From assembly GCA_934168365.1 (NCBI GenBank), contig CAKPNJ010000007.1, forward strand, positions 1 through 64,000: DNA of 64,000 nt. Reading direction: 5' to 3'. A program made the position numbers and the translations under genes. Positions 52,273 through 61,623 of the stretch are shown in pieces. This stretch comes from an uncultured Clostridia bacterium. Its GTDB lineage: Bacteria; Bacillota; Clostridia; TANB77; CAG-508. Numbering within the stretch: position 1 is the first letter of the stretch; each line of letters starts with the position of its first letter. The notes beneath the pieces are model-generated. The model was given only the letters and a program-made list of their open reading frames with translations. It was not told the origin of the DNA and did no database searches.

Positions 52273-53178
52273 ATGGCAGAAACAATATTAAAATGCAAAG
52301 ACCTACATAAAAAAATAGGTAAAAAAGAAATCTTAAAAGGGGTTTCTTTAGAGGTAAATGAAGGTGATATTTTAGGCTTTATAGGACCAAACGGAGCAGG
52401 AAAAACTACAACAATTAAGCTAATATTAGGCCTTCAAGGAATTACAAGTGGAGAGGTTAATATAAATGGATATGACATAAAAAAAGACTTTACTAAAGCT
52501 ATAAGAAGAGTAGGAGCAATTATTGAAAACCCAGACTTGTATATGTATTTAACAGGATATGAAAACTTAAAATTAGTTGCAAATATGTATAAAGGTATTA
52601 CAAAAGAAAGAATAATGGAGGTTGTAAAGCTAGTAAAATTAGAAAATCGTATAAATGATAAAGTATCTAAATATTCACTAGGAATGAGACAAAGATTAGG
52701 CGTAGCACAAGCTATATTACATAATCCAAATTTATTAGTTTTAGACGAACCAACAAATGGATTAGATCCAGAAGGTATAAAAGAAATGAGAGACCTTTTA
52801 AAGGTTTTAGCAAAACAAGGAATGGCAATATTTATTTCAAGCCATAACTTAGCAGAAATGGAAACTCTATGTAACAAAGTTTGTATTATTCAAAATGGAG
52901 AAATTATTGAAACTAACGATATTTCAGCAATAAGAACTACTAATGAAGTACACTACAAAATAGTAGTAGATAATACAGAAAAAATAGCAGAAATAATATC
53001 AGTACCAACTGAAATAAAAGGAAAAGAAGAATTTAATATAATAGCTGAAAGAGAGCAAGTTCCAAACATAGTAAAAACATTAGTAGAAAATAATATTAAG
53101 GTGTATGAAGTTAATGAAGAAAAATTATCATTAGAAGATGCATTCTTAAAAAAGACAGGAGGTAATACAATTGATTAG
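52273..53178 (+). CDS. ABC transporter ATP-binding protein (bacitracin/CcmA-type)
   Basis: 301 residues from ATG 52273 (AAAGGGAG; earlier in-frame start lacks a site). Walker A GPNGAGKTTTIKL, signature YSLGMRQRLGVAQ, Walker B LLVLDEPTNGLDPEG and H-loop SSHNLAEM, plus a C-terminal ~80-residue extension. It powers an exporter with the permease encoded next, whose start overlaps by 8 bases. Substrate unknown; related pairs export peptides such as bacitracin. Confidence 0.92.
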   Translation: MAETILKCKDLHKKIGKKEILKGVSLEVNEGDILGFIGPNGAGKTTTIKLILGLQGITSGEVNINGYDIKKDFTKAIRRVGAIIENPDLYMYLTGYENLKLVANMYKGITKERIMEVVKLVKLENRINDKVSKYSLGMRQRLGVAQAILHNPNLLVLDEPTNGLDPEGIKEMRDLLKVLAKQGMAIFISSHNLAEMETLCNKVCIIQNGEIIETNDISAIRTTNEVHYKIVVDNTEKIAEIISVPTEIKGKEEFNIIAEREQVPNIVKTLVENNIKVYEVNEEKLSLEDAFLKKTGGNTID

Positions 53179-54619
53179 TTTAATCCAAAATGAATTAAAG
53201 AAAATATTTAAAAAGAAAAGTTTGTTAATCACATTATTAGTTACACTTGCTTTTATCATTCTTACTAATGTTATATATAAACTTGACTTTGGAAATTCGT
53301 ACTATGATTACATAGAAGAAGAAATTAGTTTTTATGGAGAACAATTAAAAACTCTTGATCCCGAAAAAGATAAAGATATGTATGCACAATATAAAACCGA
53401 ATTAGAAGTATACCAGTTAATAAAAAATTATGACGAGAAAAGTTGGCAAGCTAAGATAATACAATCAGAAATGAGAAGTTGTATTTCAAATATAAATTAT
53501 TATACATATCAGGAAAAAAGTGATAGTGGTTTAAAAATTGCAAAAGCAAAATATAATGAATATATAAAAAGGCTAGACACAGATGATTGGAGATATTTTG
53601 CTGAAGAGGAAGTAAAAGAAAAAAATACTGAAATAGATGAACTAAAAGCAATGCAGGAAAAAACTACTAATAAATTAGAAATAAAAGAGCTTCAAAGCCA
53701 GATAAGAGGCTATGAAATAAGCAGACAAATAGCAACATGGAGATTAGAAAAAGACATTCCTTATGGAAATGATTATAAAAACAATTGCTTAAACAGCTAT
53801 ATGGTGGCAATGGAAGACATTAGAAGTTATGATTTTGGAGAAACAGAAAAAAATTATGATTCTAAAAAACAGTATTATAAAGCCCAAGAAACGGCAGCAA
53901 TAAACAAATATGATATTGAAAATGGAACTACCGTGGGAGATACAAGTAGTGCAAAGGGAATATTACTAAGTACATTTGACGAATATGAAATATTTTTAAT
54001 AGTAATGTTTATGATGACAGCAGGAGTAATAGTAAGCGAAGAATTTAGCAAAGGTACAATAAAGTTACTTTTAATTAAACCATATAAAAGAAGTACAATC
54101 TTGGCATCTAAATTTATAACTAGCATAATTGTTGCTATTATAGTTATAATACTAGTTCTCTTAATGCAATTTGTAGTAGGTGGGTTAATACAAGGATTTG
54201 ATAGTTTTAAAAATCCAACTATAATTTATGACCACACAATAAATAATGTAAAACATATAAATACAATACAATATTTAGCTATGCAAGCACTAGGAAAGGC
54301 ACCAATGTATATTTTACTTATGACTCTTGCATTTGCATTTAGCACAATATTTACAAACTCAGCATTAGCAATAACTATTTCATTGTTAGGATATATGGGA
54401 AGTTCAGTTATCAATATGTTAGCCTTGAACTTAAAACTAAATTGGATTAAATATTTTGTTACACCAAACTGGAATTTAACAGAATACTTCTGGGGAGGAA
54501 TACCAACATTTGAGGGAATAACATTACCATTTTCAATTGCAATAATAGTAATATATATGGTAATAATGCTAGTACCAACATTTATAATATTCCAAAAGAA
54601 GAACATAAAAAATATATAA
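53171..54619 (+). CDS. ABC-2 type permease
   Basis: 482 residues starting at TTG 53171 (AGGAGGTAA at ideal spacing). One N-terminal membrane helix (about 17-36), a large extracytoplasmic charged coiled-coil domain (about 40-265), then five membrane segments (from about 272) including SEEFSKGTIKLLLIKPYKRSTILASKF, the ABC-2 coupling region. Partner of the ATPase gene with 8-base overlap. The long external domain is typical of bacteriocin/peptide immunity permeases. Confidence 0.88.
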   Translation: MISLIQNELKKIFKKKSLLITLLVTLAFIILTNVIYKLDFGNSYYDYIEEEISFYGEQLKTLDPEKDKDMYAQYKTELEVYQLIKNYDEKSWQAKIIQSEMRSCISNINYYTYQEKSDSGLKIAKAKYNEYIKRLDTDDWRYFAEEEVKEKNTEIDELKAMQEKTTNKLEIKELQSQIRGYEISRQIATWRLEKDIPYGNDYKNNCLNSYMVAMEDIRSYDFGETEKNYDSKKQYYKAQETAAINKYDIENGTTVGDTSSAKGILLSTFDEYEIFLIVMFMMTAGVIVSEEFSKGTIKLLLIKPYKRSTILASKFITSIIVAIIVIILVLLMQFVVGGLIQGFDSFKNPTIIYDHTINNVKHINTIQYLAMQALGKAPMYILLMTLAFAFSTIFTNSALAITISLLGYMGSSVINMLALNLKLNWIKYFVTPNWNLTEYFWGGIPTFEGITLPFSIAIIVIYMVIMLVPTFIIFQKKNIKNI

Positions 54620-54622
54620 AAT

Positions 54623-54657
54623 AAAAGGATGTAGTGTTTTGCTACATCCTTTTAAAA
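54623..54657. terminator. Bidirectional terminator
   Basis: AAAAGGATGTAG pairs with CTACATCCTTTT. It lies between the converging permease and DUF1015 genes. Confidence 0.88.
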
Positions 54658-55920
54658 TTATTTAATCTTTCTAGCTTCTAGGTAATATCTCTTATCATAG
54701 CTGTGTCCCATTGAGAATGTTTTACGAGGTAAAGCACCATCAAGAATTACAGTTTTGAAAAGGTCTGTTTTAGCCATAGGAGGTAGTAAGAAACCTATAT
54801 TTCCTGGTTTGCTACCAAGTTCTTTAGTAACATCATCACCATGAATATAGTCAACTTTTCCACCATATTCTTTAATATATGCATCAATAAACATTTGTAA
54901 AGAACCAACAGCTAAGTTTGATTTTGGATTTTTAATATATAAAGTTTCATTTTTTCCTTCATAAACATATTCAACTTTTTGTCCTTCACCAGGAGTTCTT
55001 GAAACATCATAATATTTTTCAAATTCTTCAATCATTTTTGCAGGTTCAACACCAAATACAACTCTGTGAATTGGTTCAAACTCTAATGCGTCACTATGTA
55101 AGTTAACAACTTCTACTAAAGCATATCTTGCAGGGCTATTTTTAGCTTCTTCCTCAGACATAGTTTTCTTTAAGTTTTCATAGCAAGCTTTTGCAGTTGC
55201 TAAAGAGTGGTTACCATCTCCAACAGAGAATAATAAAACACCTTTATCTTTAACATCATATTTAGCTTCAAAATTATCTTTATCAGCAAGTTCTTCTAAT
55301 CCTTTGAATATTCCGTCCATTAAGTTTTCTGGAACTTTATAACCTTTAACATGTCCACCATTTTGCATTAAATCAAAATCATAAACAACATCTTCGCTAG
55401 TTACTTTATCTGTTAAACCTTCAATAATTTCTTTTTTCTCATCATCAATTAAAAGCATAACATGAGGTAATTCTAAGCTAGCATTCTCTCTGACTCTTAC
55501 TCTAGGTGGAATTCTTTCTAAAACAGTTCCTTCAGTTGCTCTAATTAAAGATTGAGAACCTTTTTCATAAGAATAATCTTCTAGGTCTACCATACCAATA
55601 AGACCTTTTCTTACTTTTCCATCTGCACCAGTTCTCTCTAAGTAAATTAAAGAATTATCTAAAGTTTTGAAAAAGTCAGTAGAAAGTAAATGATCCATTT
55701 CTTTATTTATATTTGCAATTCTTTCTGCAACATTATCTTGCTCTAAATAAATTTCTGGTAAAGTAATTTTTAATGTTGAAGGAGCATCCCCAACAATATT
55801 TTCAACTTCTTTCCAATATTCAGGCTCTGAAGTGTATTGATCACAAGCTACAACAGCCCATTTTTCCATTTCTGCATTTTTTGGCAATAAAATATTTGCC
55901 CTCTTAAATGGTACGTTCAT
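54658..55920 (-). CDS. DUF1015 family protein
   Basis: 420 residues. Contains VACDQYTSEPEYW, ERIPPRVRVRENASLELPHVMLL, LLFSVGDGNHSLATAKACYE and LPRKTFSMGH, the DUF1015 hallmarks. The GDGNHSLATAK motif is a likely nucleotide/phosphate or metal site; related SerK in archaea is an ADP-dependent serine kinase, so a kinase activity is possible but unproven here. Monocistronic, TTAGGAGGATT site. Confidence 0.88.
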   Translation of the reverse strand: MNVPFKRANILLPKNAEMEKWAVVACDQYTSEPEYWKEVENIVGDAPSTLKITLPEIYLEQDNVAERIANINKEMDHLLSTDFFKTLDNSLIYLERTGADGKVRKGLIGMVDLEDYSYEKGSQSLIRATEGTVLERIPPRVRVRENASLELPHVMLLIDDEKKEIIEGLTDKVTSEDVVYDFDLMQNGGHVKGYKVPENLMDGIFKGLEELADKDNFEAKYDVKDKGVLLFSVGDGNHSLATAKACYENLKKTMSEEEAKNSPARYALVEVVNLHSDALEFEPIHRVVFGVEPAKMIEEFEKYYDVSRTPGEGQKVEYVYEGKNETLYIKNPKSNLAVGSLQMFIDAYIKEYGGKVDYIHGDDVTKELGSKPGNIGFLLPPMAKTDLFKTVILDGALPRKTFSMGHSYDKRYYLEARKIK

Positions 55921-56114
55921 AATTTAATCCTCCTAACAAAGTTTTATTATGCTCAAATTATATCACTACAAAAAGATTTATACAAGCATAAGTCACAATT
56001 TTCCAAAATTCGACATAAAATATCATAACCCTATATGTATAGACAGTGTTAAGTAGTCTATAAAAAATTGTAGTGGAGCACAGTGTGCTCCATGAATACG
56101 AAGGGAAGAGTGAT

Positions 56115-56938
56115 ATGAAAAAAATTAAAAAAGGAGATATAGTAGGAAGATTATCTTATGGAAAAGACATTTATTTTACAGTTGAAAGAATAATAAAAAC
56201 TAGAAATGGTGACATAGCAATACTTAAACGGATTAACGGTTAGAATTCAAGCAGACAGTGATGTAAATGATTTGGAACTAATAGAAACTAAACAAGTTGA
56301 AAAACATTTAAGAACAATGGAGGAAACCGTTGAAAAGCGCATAAAAACCAGAGAAGAGCTGTTAAAAAATAATGATGTAAGAGAGAAAACGATAATTCAT
56401 ACTGGGAGAATTTTGCATATAGATGGAGATAAAAAGTATAGTGAAAAATCAAATATATACTACAAAAAAGTGGGTTTAAATGCTATTGTGAAAAATATTC
56501 CGGAAAGAAAACAACCAGCTTTTGTTGGTTCACTGGTAAGAAAGTATAGGCCTGAAATATTAGTAATAACAGGACATGATGGAATGATAAAAAAAGGGAA
56601 GAACTTTACAGATATATATAATTATAGGAATTCTAGTTATTTTATAAAAGCAGTAGAAGAAGCTAGAAAAAATAACACAAGAGATGATTTAGTAATTTTT
56701 GCAGGAGCTTGTCAAAGTTACTATGAGGGAATAATGATAGCAGGTGCAAACTTTGCATCATCACCAGCACGTATTTTAATTGATTTTATGGATCCAATAA
56801 TTGTAGCAGAAAAGATTGCAGTTACAGACGAGAAAAGGTTTGTTACAATAAAAGACATTGAGAATGAACTACGTGATGGTCAAAGAGGAGTAAGTGGAAC
56901 AGGCCGGAAATGGAAAGAAAAAGCTGTTGACAATATAA
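56115..56938 (+). CDS. yabG: Sporulation-specific protease YabG, requires two +1 shifts at CGG
   Basis: Frame zero from ATG 56115 (AAGGGAAGAG) reads MKKIKKGDIVGRLSY, then NGDIAILK, CGG at 56229-56231, and stops at TAG 56241. Skipping C56229 gives ILKGLTVRIQADSD, the YabG consensus, then an open frame with LHIDGDKKYSEKS, VITGHDGM (His), VIFAGACQS (Cys) and GANFASSPAR. A second CGG (56905-56907) precedes the C-terminus; skipping it gives GTGGNGKKKLLTI and stop at 56938 (273 residues), which fits the family Gly-rich end better than frame zero (stop 56961, 281 residues). YabG matures spore coat and cortex proteins. Confidence 0.87.
56226..56232 (+). other. +1 frameshift junction, AAA CGG A (yabG N-terminal)
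   Basis: Frame zero AAA CGG AUU AAC GGU UAG stops after four codons. Skipping C56229 gives AAA GGA UUA ACG GUU AGA, restoring KGLTVR as in YabG homologues (recalled B. subtilis counterpart AILHGDEVRLIADSD). Confidence 0.8.
56902..56908 (+). other. Probable +1 frameshift junction, GGC CGG A (yabG C-terminal)
   Basis: Skipping C56905 gives GGC GGA AAU GGA AAG, i.e. GGNGK, aligned with the conserved Gly-rich YabG end (GLGGIETRG in B. subtilis from memory). Frame zero remains open for another 18 codons, so this junction rests on alignment only. Confidence 0.5.
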
Positions 56939-57047
56939 AAAACAATCATGTAACAAAATAGAAATAAAAATGTAATATAAATGTAATATAGAACTTGGAT
57001 TGGCTGGAAATAGTAAAACATTGGTATTAAGTACGAACGAATCTTCT

Positions 57048-57076
57048 TTGACAAAATCGACCAAAAATGATATTAT
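57048..57076 (+). promoter_or_regulatory. SigA-type promoter for veg
   Basis: TTGACA (57048-57053), 17-base spacer, TATTAT (57071-57076). Confidence 0.85.
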
Positions 57077-57105
57077 TTGCCTATCTTAATGAAGTAGGTG
57101 ATGAT

Positions 57106-57402
57106 ATGATTTGTCCAAATGATATTACTAGTTTAAAAACTGACATTAATGAGATGATCGGACAAAAGATAATAATCAAGGGGTCACTAGGAAGATGTAG
57201 AACCTTTGAGAAAGAAGCTACAATAGAAAAAACTTATCCAAATATTTTTGTTATAAAATATGAAGAGGAAAATAGAAATGTTACTTACAGCTACACAGAC
57301 ATCTTAACAAGAGCTGTTGAAGTAGATGTATTTGATGGAAATGGATATAGCCCATTACTTCCACCAATAACAGAAACCAAAAAACGAAGAAACTTAGCAT
57401 AA
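57106..57402 (+). CDS. veg: Veg family protein
   Basis: 98 residues from ATG 57106; an in-frame start at 57067 is upstream of the expected transcription start. Sequence SLKTDINEMIGQKIIIKGSLGRCRTFEKEATIEKTYPNIFVIKYE and NVTYSYTDILTRAVEVDVF is Veg, a small Sm-like barrel protein. In B. subtilis Veg is strongly expressed and affects biofilm formation. It often lies next to yabG, as here. Confidence 0.92.
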   Translation: MICPNDITSLKTDINEMIGQKIIIKGSLGRCRTFEKEATIEKTYPNIFVIKYEEENRNVTYSYTDILTRAVEVDVFDGNGYSPLLPPITETKKRRNLA

Positions 57403-57407
57403 TATAA

Positions 57408-57438
57408 AAAAATTCCTAATTTTAGGAATTTTTTTTTG
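57408..57438 (+). terminator. Intrinsic terminator after veg
   Basis: AAAATTCCTAA pairs with TTAGGAATTTT, followed by a T-run. Confidence 0.88.
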
Positions 57439-57484
57439 GTCTTGTCAATATATATTAGTAAAAACGAATAGGAGGGATTTAAAA

Positions 57485-59017
57485 ATGGCGGTTGAAACAG
57501 CAAAAGATAGTCTAATTTTAAATCAAATTATTGAACAAAAAAGAGATACCTTTATGGTAGAAGAAGATTGTATTGTTCCTGACGTAAAGCCAGACATATT
57601 AAATATTATTAGTAATAGTGGAATAGTTTGCATTTATAAAAAAGAAATTATGGATGGAAAAATTAGACTAGATGGCTGTGTTAATACATACATTATGTAT
57701 TTAGCAGACACAGAAGAAAATCAAGTAAGAAGCCTAAATGCTAATATAGATTTTACACAGGTAATTGACATGGAAAAAGTAAGGAGTGACATGAGCTTAG
57801 ATGCAAATGTCAACTTAAAAGGGCTAGAGGCACATGTATTAAACGGAAGAAAAATACATATGAAAGCAATTTTAGAAGTTGATGCAAAGGTATCTTCTAA
57901 TGAAACAGTTGAATATGTGAAAGAAATAAATAACTTGAATGATGTGCAATGCTTGAATAGAGAGTTCCAAATAAATTCTTTAGTAGGATGTGGAAATACA
58001 AAAGTATATGCAAAAGATACTATAAATCTTGACGAGGCTGACAATCTAGTAGAGGTAATGAAAACAGATTTGAGAATAACAAATCGAGATACAAAAATAA
58101 GTTATAACAAGGTTTTAATTAAATCTGATTTACAAGTAAAAATTATATATTTAACAGAAGATAATCGTATAAATATGAAAGAAGCAACTATACCAGTTGT
58201 AGGATTTATAGATTTACCAAACATTAGTGAAGACCACAATTGCAATGTAAAATATGAAATAAAAAATATTATTATAAAGCCAAACAATGTAGAAGACCAT
58301 TCAATATATGTAGAAGCTGAAATAGAGGTCTATTGTGAGGCTTATGAAAACAGAAGCGTACAAATGATACAAGATTTATATAGCCCAACTAAGAACTTAC
58401 AATTTAATCAAAAGAATGTAAAAGTAATGCAAAATCAGGATATGAAAAAACAAGTATGTAATATTAGAGAAAAGCAAGTAATACCAGAAATAGGCTCAAG
58501 AAAAATATATGATGTAGAGGTGCTTCCTGTTATTGAGGAGCAAACCATATTAAATGACAGAATAATATATGACGGAGATTTAAAGCTAAACTTTATATTT
58601 GCAGGAACTGGCAACACTGGCGTAGAGACTAAAGAGGTAAGTGTGCCATTTAGCTTTACAATGGACTTTGATGGCGTAAATTCTGGAAGCAACATAGACA
58701 CAGTAATAGAGATAGATGCGCAAAACTTTATAGTAATGCCAGACGAAAGTATAGACATTAAAGTTGATTTAGGCTTTACAGCTATTAGTGGAAAAGATAG
58801 TAGTATTTCTATTATAGATGAGGTTACAGAAGCGGATAGCAGAGCAACTTGTCAATATAGTATGATAATATATTTTGTAAAACCAGGTGATTCTTTATGG
58901 AGTATTGCAAAGAAATTTGGAAGCACAGTAGAAGATATTAGCAGGGTAAATGGAATAGAAAACCCAGATAATCTTCAAGTGGGAAAACAATTATATATTC
59001 CTAGATATCATGGATGA
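57485..59017 (+). CDS. sipL: SipL-like spore coat morphogenetic protein (DUF3794 + LysM)
   Basis: 510 residues: DUF3794/SPOCS domains (roughly 20-140, 160-295, 330-440; conserved VEEDCIVPDVKPDIL and RKIYDVEVLPVI) and one C-terminal LysM (about 461-506, VKPGDSLWSIAKKFGSTVEDI to LQVGKQLYIPR). This is the architecture of Clostridial SipL, which docks the coat basement protein SpoIVA on the forespore. The site is AGGAGGGA. It overlaps yunB by 8 bases and follows yabG-veg, making a spore gene cluster. Confidence 0.9.
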   Translation: MAVETAKDSLILNQIIEQKRDTFMVEEDCIVPDVKPDILNIISNSGIVCIYKKEIMDGKIRLDGCVNTYIMYLADTEENQVRSLNANIDFTQVIDMEKVRSDMSLDANVNLKGLEAHVLNGRKIHMKAILEVDAKVSSNETVEYVKEINNLNDVQCLNREFQINSLVGCGNTKVYAKDTINLDEADNLVEVMKTDLRITNRDTKISYNKVLIKSDLQVKIIYLTEDNRINMKEATIPVVGFIDLPNISEDHNCNVKYEIKNIIIKPNNVEDHSIYVEAEIEVYCEAYENRSVQMIQDLYSPTKNLQFNQKNVKVMQNQDMKKQVCNIREKQVIPEIGSRKIYDVEVLPVIEEQTILNDRIIYDGDLKLNFIFAGTGNTGVETKEVSVPFSFTMDFDGVNSGSNIDTVIEIDAQNFIVMPDESIDIKVDLGFTAISGKDSSISIIDEVTEADSRATCQYSMIIYFVKPGDSLWSIAKKFGSTVEDISRVNGIENPDNLQVGKQLYIPRYHG

Positions 59018-59726
59018 TAAAATATATTCAAGAAATAGAATCAGGTTACCAAAGATAATAATACAAAACAATAGAAATCCTAATAAAAACACATCAAAGG
59101 TACTAAAGATAACGGCTATATTTGTAATAGCAATTAGTGTGGCAGGATTTAGTCTAAAAGGAATACAACCAATAATAGAGAAAAACTGCAAAAGTATGGC
59201 TAAATCTGTTGCAACTAAAGTATCTAATATAAAGGCAACAGAGGTAATGGCAAAATATGAGTATAACGACATTCTAGTTATAAGCAAAGACGAGAATGGA
59301 AATATAAATAGAGTAGGCACTAATGTGTTTACAATAAATAAAATAATCTCTGATATTCCAGTGTATATACAGGAAGAATTGGAAAGAGAAGAAAATAGCA
59401 GTTTTAAAATTCCACTAGGAAGTTTTTTGGGTAGTAAATTATTCTCGGGAATGGGACCAAAAGTAAATGTGAGAATGCAAATGGTAGGAGACTTAGACAC
59501 AGACCTAAGGTCTGAATTTACATCAGCTGGAATAAATCAAACCCTACATAGAATTTATTTAGAAATAAAATGTAAGGTAATAATACTAACGCCATTTGAA
59601 ACAATGGAAGAAGAAATTGCAAACCAAGTGCTTATAGCAGAGGGAGTGATAGTAGGAGATATACCAAATGCTTACTACAACTTAGACGGAATAACCAAAG
59701 ACAATGCAATAGATATAATAGAATAG
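59010..59726 (+). CDS. yunB: Sporulation protein YunB
   Basis: 238 residues. A basic N-terminus and single membrane helix (about 31-51) are followed by the YunB domain: NIKATEVMAKYEYNDIL, VGTNVFTINKIISDI, FKIPLGSFLGSKLFSGMGPKVNV and GINQTLHRIYLEIKCKVII. It is a SigE/SpoIIID-regulated protein of unknown biochemical role. Translationally coupled to sipL by an 8-base overlap, as no strong own site is seen. Confidence 0.92.
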   Translation: MDDKIYSRNRIRLPKIIIQNNRNPNKNTSKVLKITAIFVIAISVAGFSLKGIQPIIEKNCKSMAKSVATKVSNIKATEVMAKYEYNDILVISKDENGNINRVGTNVFTINKIISDIPVYIQEELEREENSSFKIPLGSFLGSKLFSGMGPKVNVRMQMVGDLDTDLRSEFTSAGINQTLHRIYLEIKCKVIILTPFETMEEEIANQVLIAEGVIVGDIPNAYYNLDGITKDNAIDIIE

Positions 59727-59731
59727 CATAC

Positions 59732-59764
59732 AAAAAGAAGTTGCGTAATTGCAACTTCTTTTGA
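59732..59764. terminator. Bidirectional terminator between yunB and rpsI
   Basis: AAAAGAAGTTGC pairs with GCAACTTCTTTT around GTAATT. Confidence 0.9.
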
Positions 59765-59768
59765 AATA

Positions 59769-60173
59769 TTATCTCTTACTAAATTGTGGAGCTTTTCTAG
59801 CTTTTTTAAGACCGTATTTTTTTCTTTCCTTCATACGAGGATCTCTTGTTAAGAATCCTGCAGATTTTAAAGCTGGTCTGTATTCGCTATTAGCTTCATT
59901 TAAAGCTCTTGCTATACCATGACGAATAGCTCCTGCTTGACCTGTAAATCCACCACCAATTACTTTACAAATAACATCATATTTATCTAATGTGTTAGTT
60001 GCAACTAATGGTTGTTTTACTATAACTTTTAATACTTCTGTTCCAAAGTATTCATCTAAAGTTTTACCATTTACAGTAATGTTTCCTTTACCTTCTACTA
60101 ATCTAACTCTAGCAATTGATTTTTTTCTTCTTCCTGTTCCTAAAAAAACAATATTATCAGATTTCTTAGCCAT
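59769..60173 (-). CDS. rpsI: 30S ribosomal protein S9
   Basis: 134 residues. [27 protein letters not shown] at the N-terminus, [19 protein letters not shown] and the invariant C-terminal [11 protein letters not shown], whose Arg contacts P-site tRNA. One base separates it from rplM upstream; these two are paired in nearly all bacteria. Confidence 0.97.
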   Translation of the reverse strand: MAKKSDNIVFLGTGRRKKSIARVRLVEGKGNITVNGKTLDEYFGTEVLKVIVKQPLVATNTLDKYDVICKVIGGGFTGQAGAIRHGIARALNEANSEYRPALKSAGFLTRDPRMKERKKYGLKKARKAPQFSKR

Positions 60174-60174
60174 T

Positions 60175-60612
60175 TTATTTTACCTCCCAAACTTCAGGTT
60201 TTTGAGCGATATTTTCATGCTCGCTACCAGCATATACTCTTAATTTTTTAGCCATTTGTCTACCAAGTCTTGTATGAGGAAGCATACCTACAACGGCATG
60301 AGTCATCATTCTTTCAGGATTTTTAGCTAATAAATCTTTTGCTGTAATTTCTTTCATTCCACCAATATATCCTGAATGGCTTCTATAAATTTTTTGGTCT
60401 AATTTTCTACCTGTTAAAACAACTTTATCACAGTTAATTATAATAACGTGATCACCAACATCCATATGAGGTGTATAAGTTGGTTTATGTTTTCCTCTTA
60501 ATAATTTAGCAGCTTCAGCAGCAACTCTACCTAATGGCTTATCAGCTGCATCAATAATATACCATTTGCTTTCAATTTCACTTTTTTTAATACTATATGT
60601 TGTATTATTCAT
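60175..60612 (-). CDS. rplM: 50S ribosomal protein L13
   Basis: 145 residues from ATG 60612; GGAGG is 11 bases upstream, whereas in-frame ATGs at 60630 and 60621 lie on or too near that site. [44 protein letters not shown] and [26 protein letters not shown] are L13. Promoter and GC-rich leader precede it. Confidence 0.96.
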   Translation of the reverse strand: MNNTTYSIKKSEIESKWYIIDAADKPLGRVAAEAAKLLRGKHKPTYTPHMDVGDHVIIINCDKVVLTGRKLDQKIYRSHSGYIGGMKEITAKDLLAKNPERMMTHAVVGMLPHTRLGRQMAKKLRVYAGSEHENIAQKPEVWEVK

Positions 60613-60639
60613 GGTAATCATATCCTCCATTTCAAATTC

Positions 60640-60746
60640 AAATAATCTATATGAAACTATTTTTTCGGCTACCGGGGAGAAGCTTTAAAAATAATTACAA
60701 TCTACATACGCTTTAATATTTTAATACAAAAATATAAAAAAGTCAA
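60640..60746 (-). promoter_or_regulatory. Promoter and candidate L13 leader
   Basis: On the minus strand TTGACT (60746-60741), 17-base spacer, TAAAAT (60723-60718). The ~100-base leader contains a GC-rich block (GCTTCTCCCCGGTAGCCG, 60683-60666) in otherwise AT-rich sequence, at the place of the Firmicute L13 leader RNA. The exact match to that RNA family was not tested. Confidence 0.45.
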
Positions 60747-60791
60747 GTAAAATCCCAAATATTACTAAAATTTGCGAATTTTTGAGTAAGA

Positions 60792-61481
60792 TTAAGAGAT
60801 TAAATCTTTAACTACTTCACTAGCTAAAATTAAACCTGCAACAGAAGGCACAAAACTAATACTAGCAGGTGTCCTTTTATTATCCACATCAAAGCGTTTA
60901 GGTTCTTCCTTAGAATACACAACTTTTAAATGCTTAATTCCACGCTTTCCAAGTTCTTTTCTCATAACTTTAGCCAAAGGACATACTGAAGTTTTACTAA
61001 TATCTGCAATTTCAAATTTAGTAGGGTCTAGTTTATTTCCAGTGCCCATAGAACAAATAATAGGAATATTTCTTTTATTACATTCCTCAACTAAATTTAT
61101 CTTAGAAGTAACACAATCAATAGCATCTACTACATAATCAAATTGCGTGCTTAAAATTTTATCTGCCTGAGAGGCATCATAAAACATTTGATAAGTGGTG
61201 ATATTCAAATTAGGATTTATTTTAAGTAATCTTTCTTTTTCAACTTCAACTTTAGGTTTACCAACAGTACTAGTATCTGCAATAAGTTGACGATTTATAT
61301 TTGTAATATCAACAACATCTTTATCAATTAAAGTAAGATTGCCAACTCCACTACGAGCCAATGCTTCAATTACATATGAACCAACACCACCACAGCCGAA
61401 TACCGCAACGTGTGCTTGTGTTAATTTATTTACATTATTTTCGCCAATTAAATATTCAGTTCTATTAAGCCAATTATTCAT
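60792..61481 (-). CDS. tcdA: tRNA threonylcarbamoyladenosine dehydratase (ThiF/HesA family)
   Basis: 229 residues, E1-like fold: FGCGGVGSYVIEALARSGVG (ATP/adenylation loop), LIDKDVVDITNINRQ, VVDAIDCVTSKINL and ICSMGTGNKLDPTKFEI, ending SISFVPSVAGLILASEVV. It converts t6A37 of tRNA to the cyclic ct6A form. A related function in the ThiF family is possible but the ISxTxxCPLAKVMRKEL block fits TcdA. Divergent from ruvA. Confidence 0.92.
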   Translation of the reverse strand: MNNWLNRTEYLIGENNVNKLTQAHVAVFGCGGVGSYVIEALARSGVGNLTLIDKDVVDITNINRQLIADTSTVGKPKVEVEKERLLKINPNLNITTYQMFYDASQADKILSTQFDYVVDAIDCVTSKINLVEECNKRNIPIICSMGTGNKLDPTKFEIADISKTSVCPLAKVMRKELGKRGIKHLKVVYSKEEPKRFDVDNKRTPASISFVPSVAGLILASEVVKDLIS

Positions 61482-61623
61482 TTTAATACCTCATAACATT
61501 TATCTAACAAAAATATTATAACACTAAATAACTATCAACACAACACAAACAAAAATTTGTAAAAACTCTTGCAAATTTTTTATTTTATGGTAAAATATTG
61601 GTGAAACGAGAGGAGATAAAAAT

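Noticed and set aside
961..56961. Ordinary pseudogene decay as the explanation for the broken genes
   Set aside because: Each broken gene has an intact remainder with catalytic motifs and normal codon use, and all breaks share one codon. Kept open is a systematic sequencing error, which raw reads must exclude.
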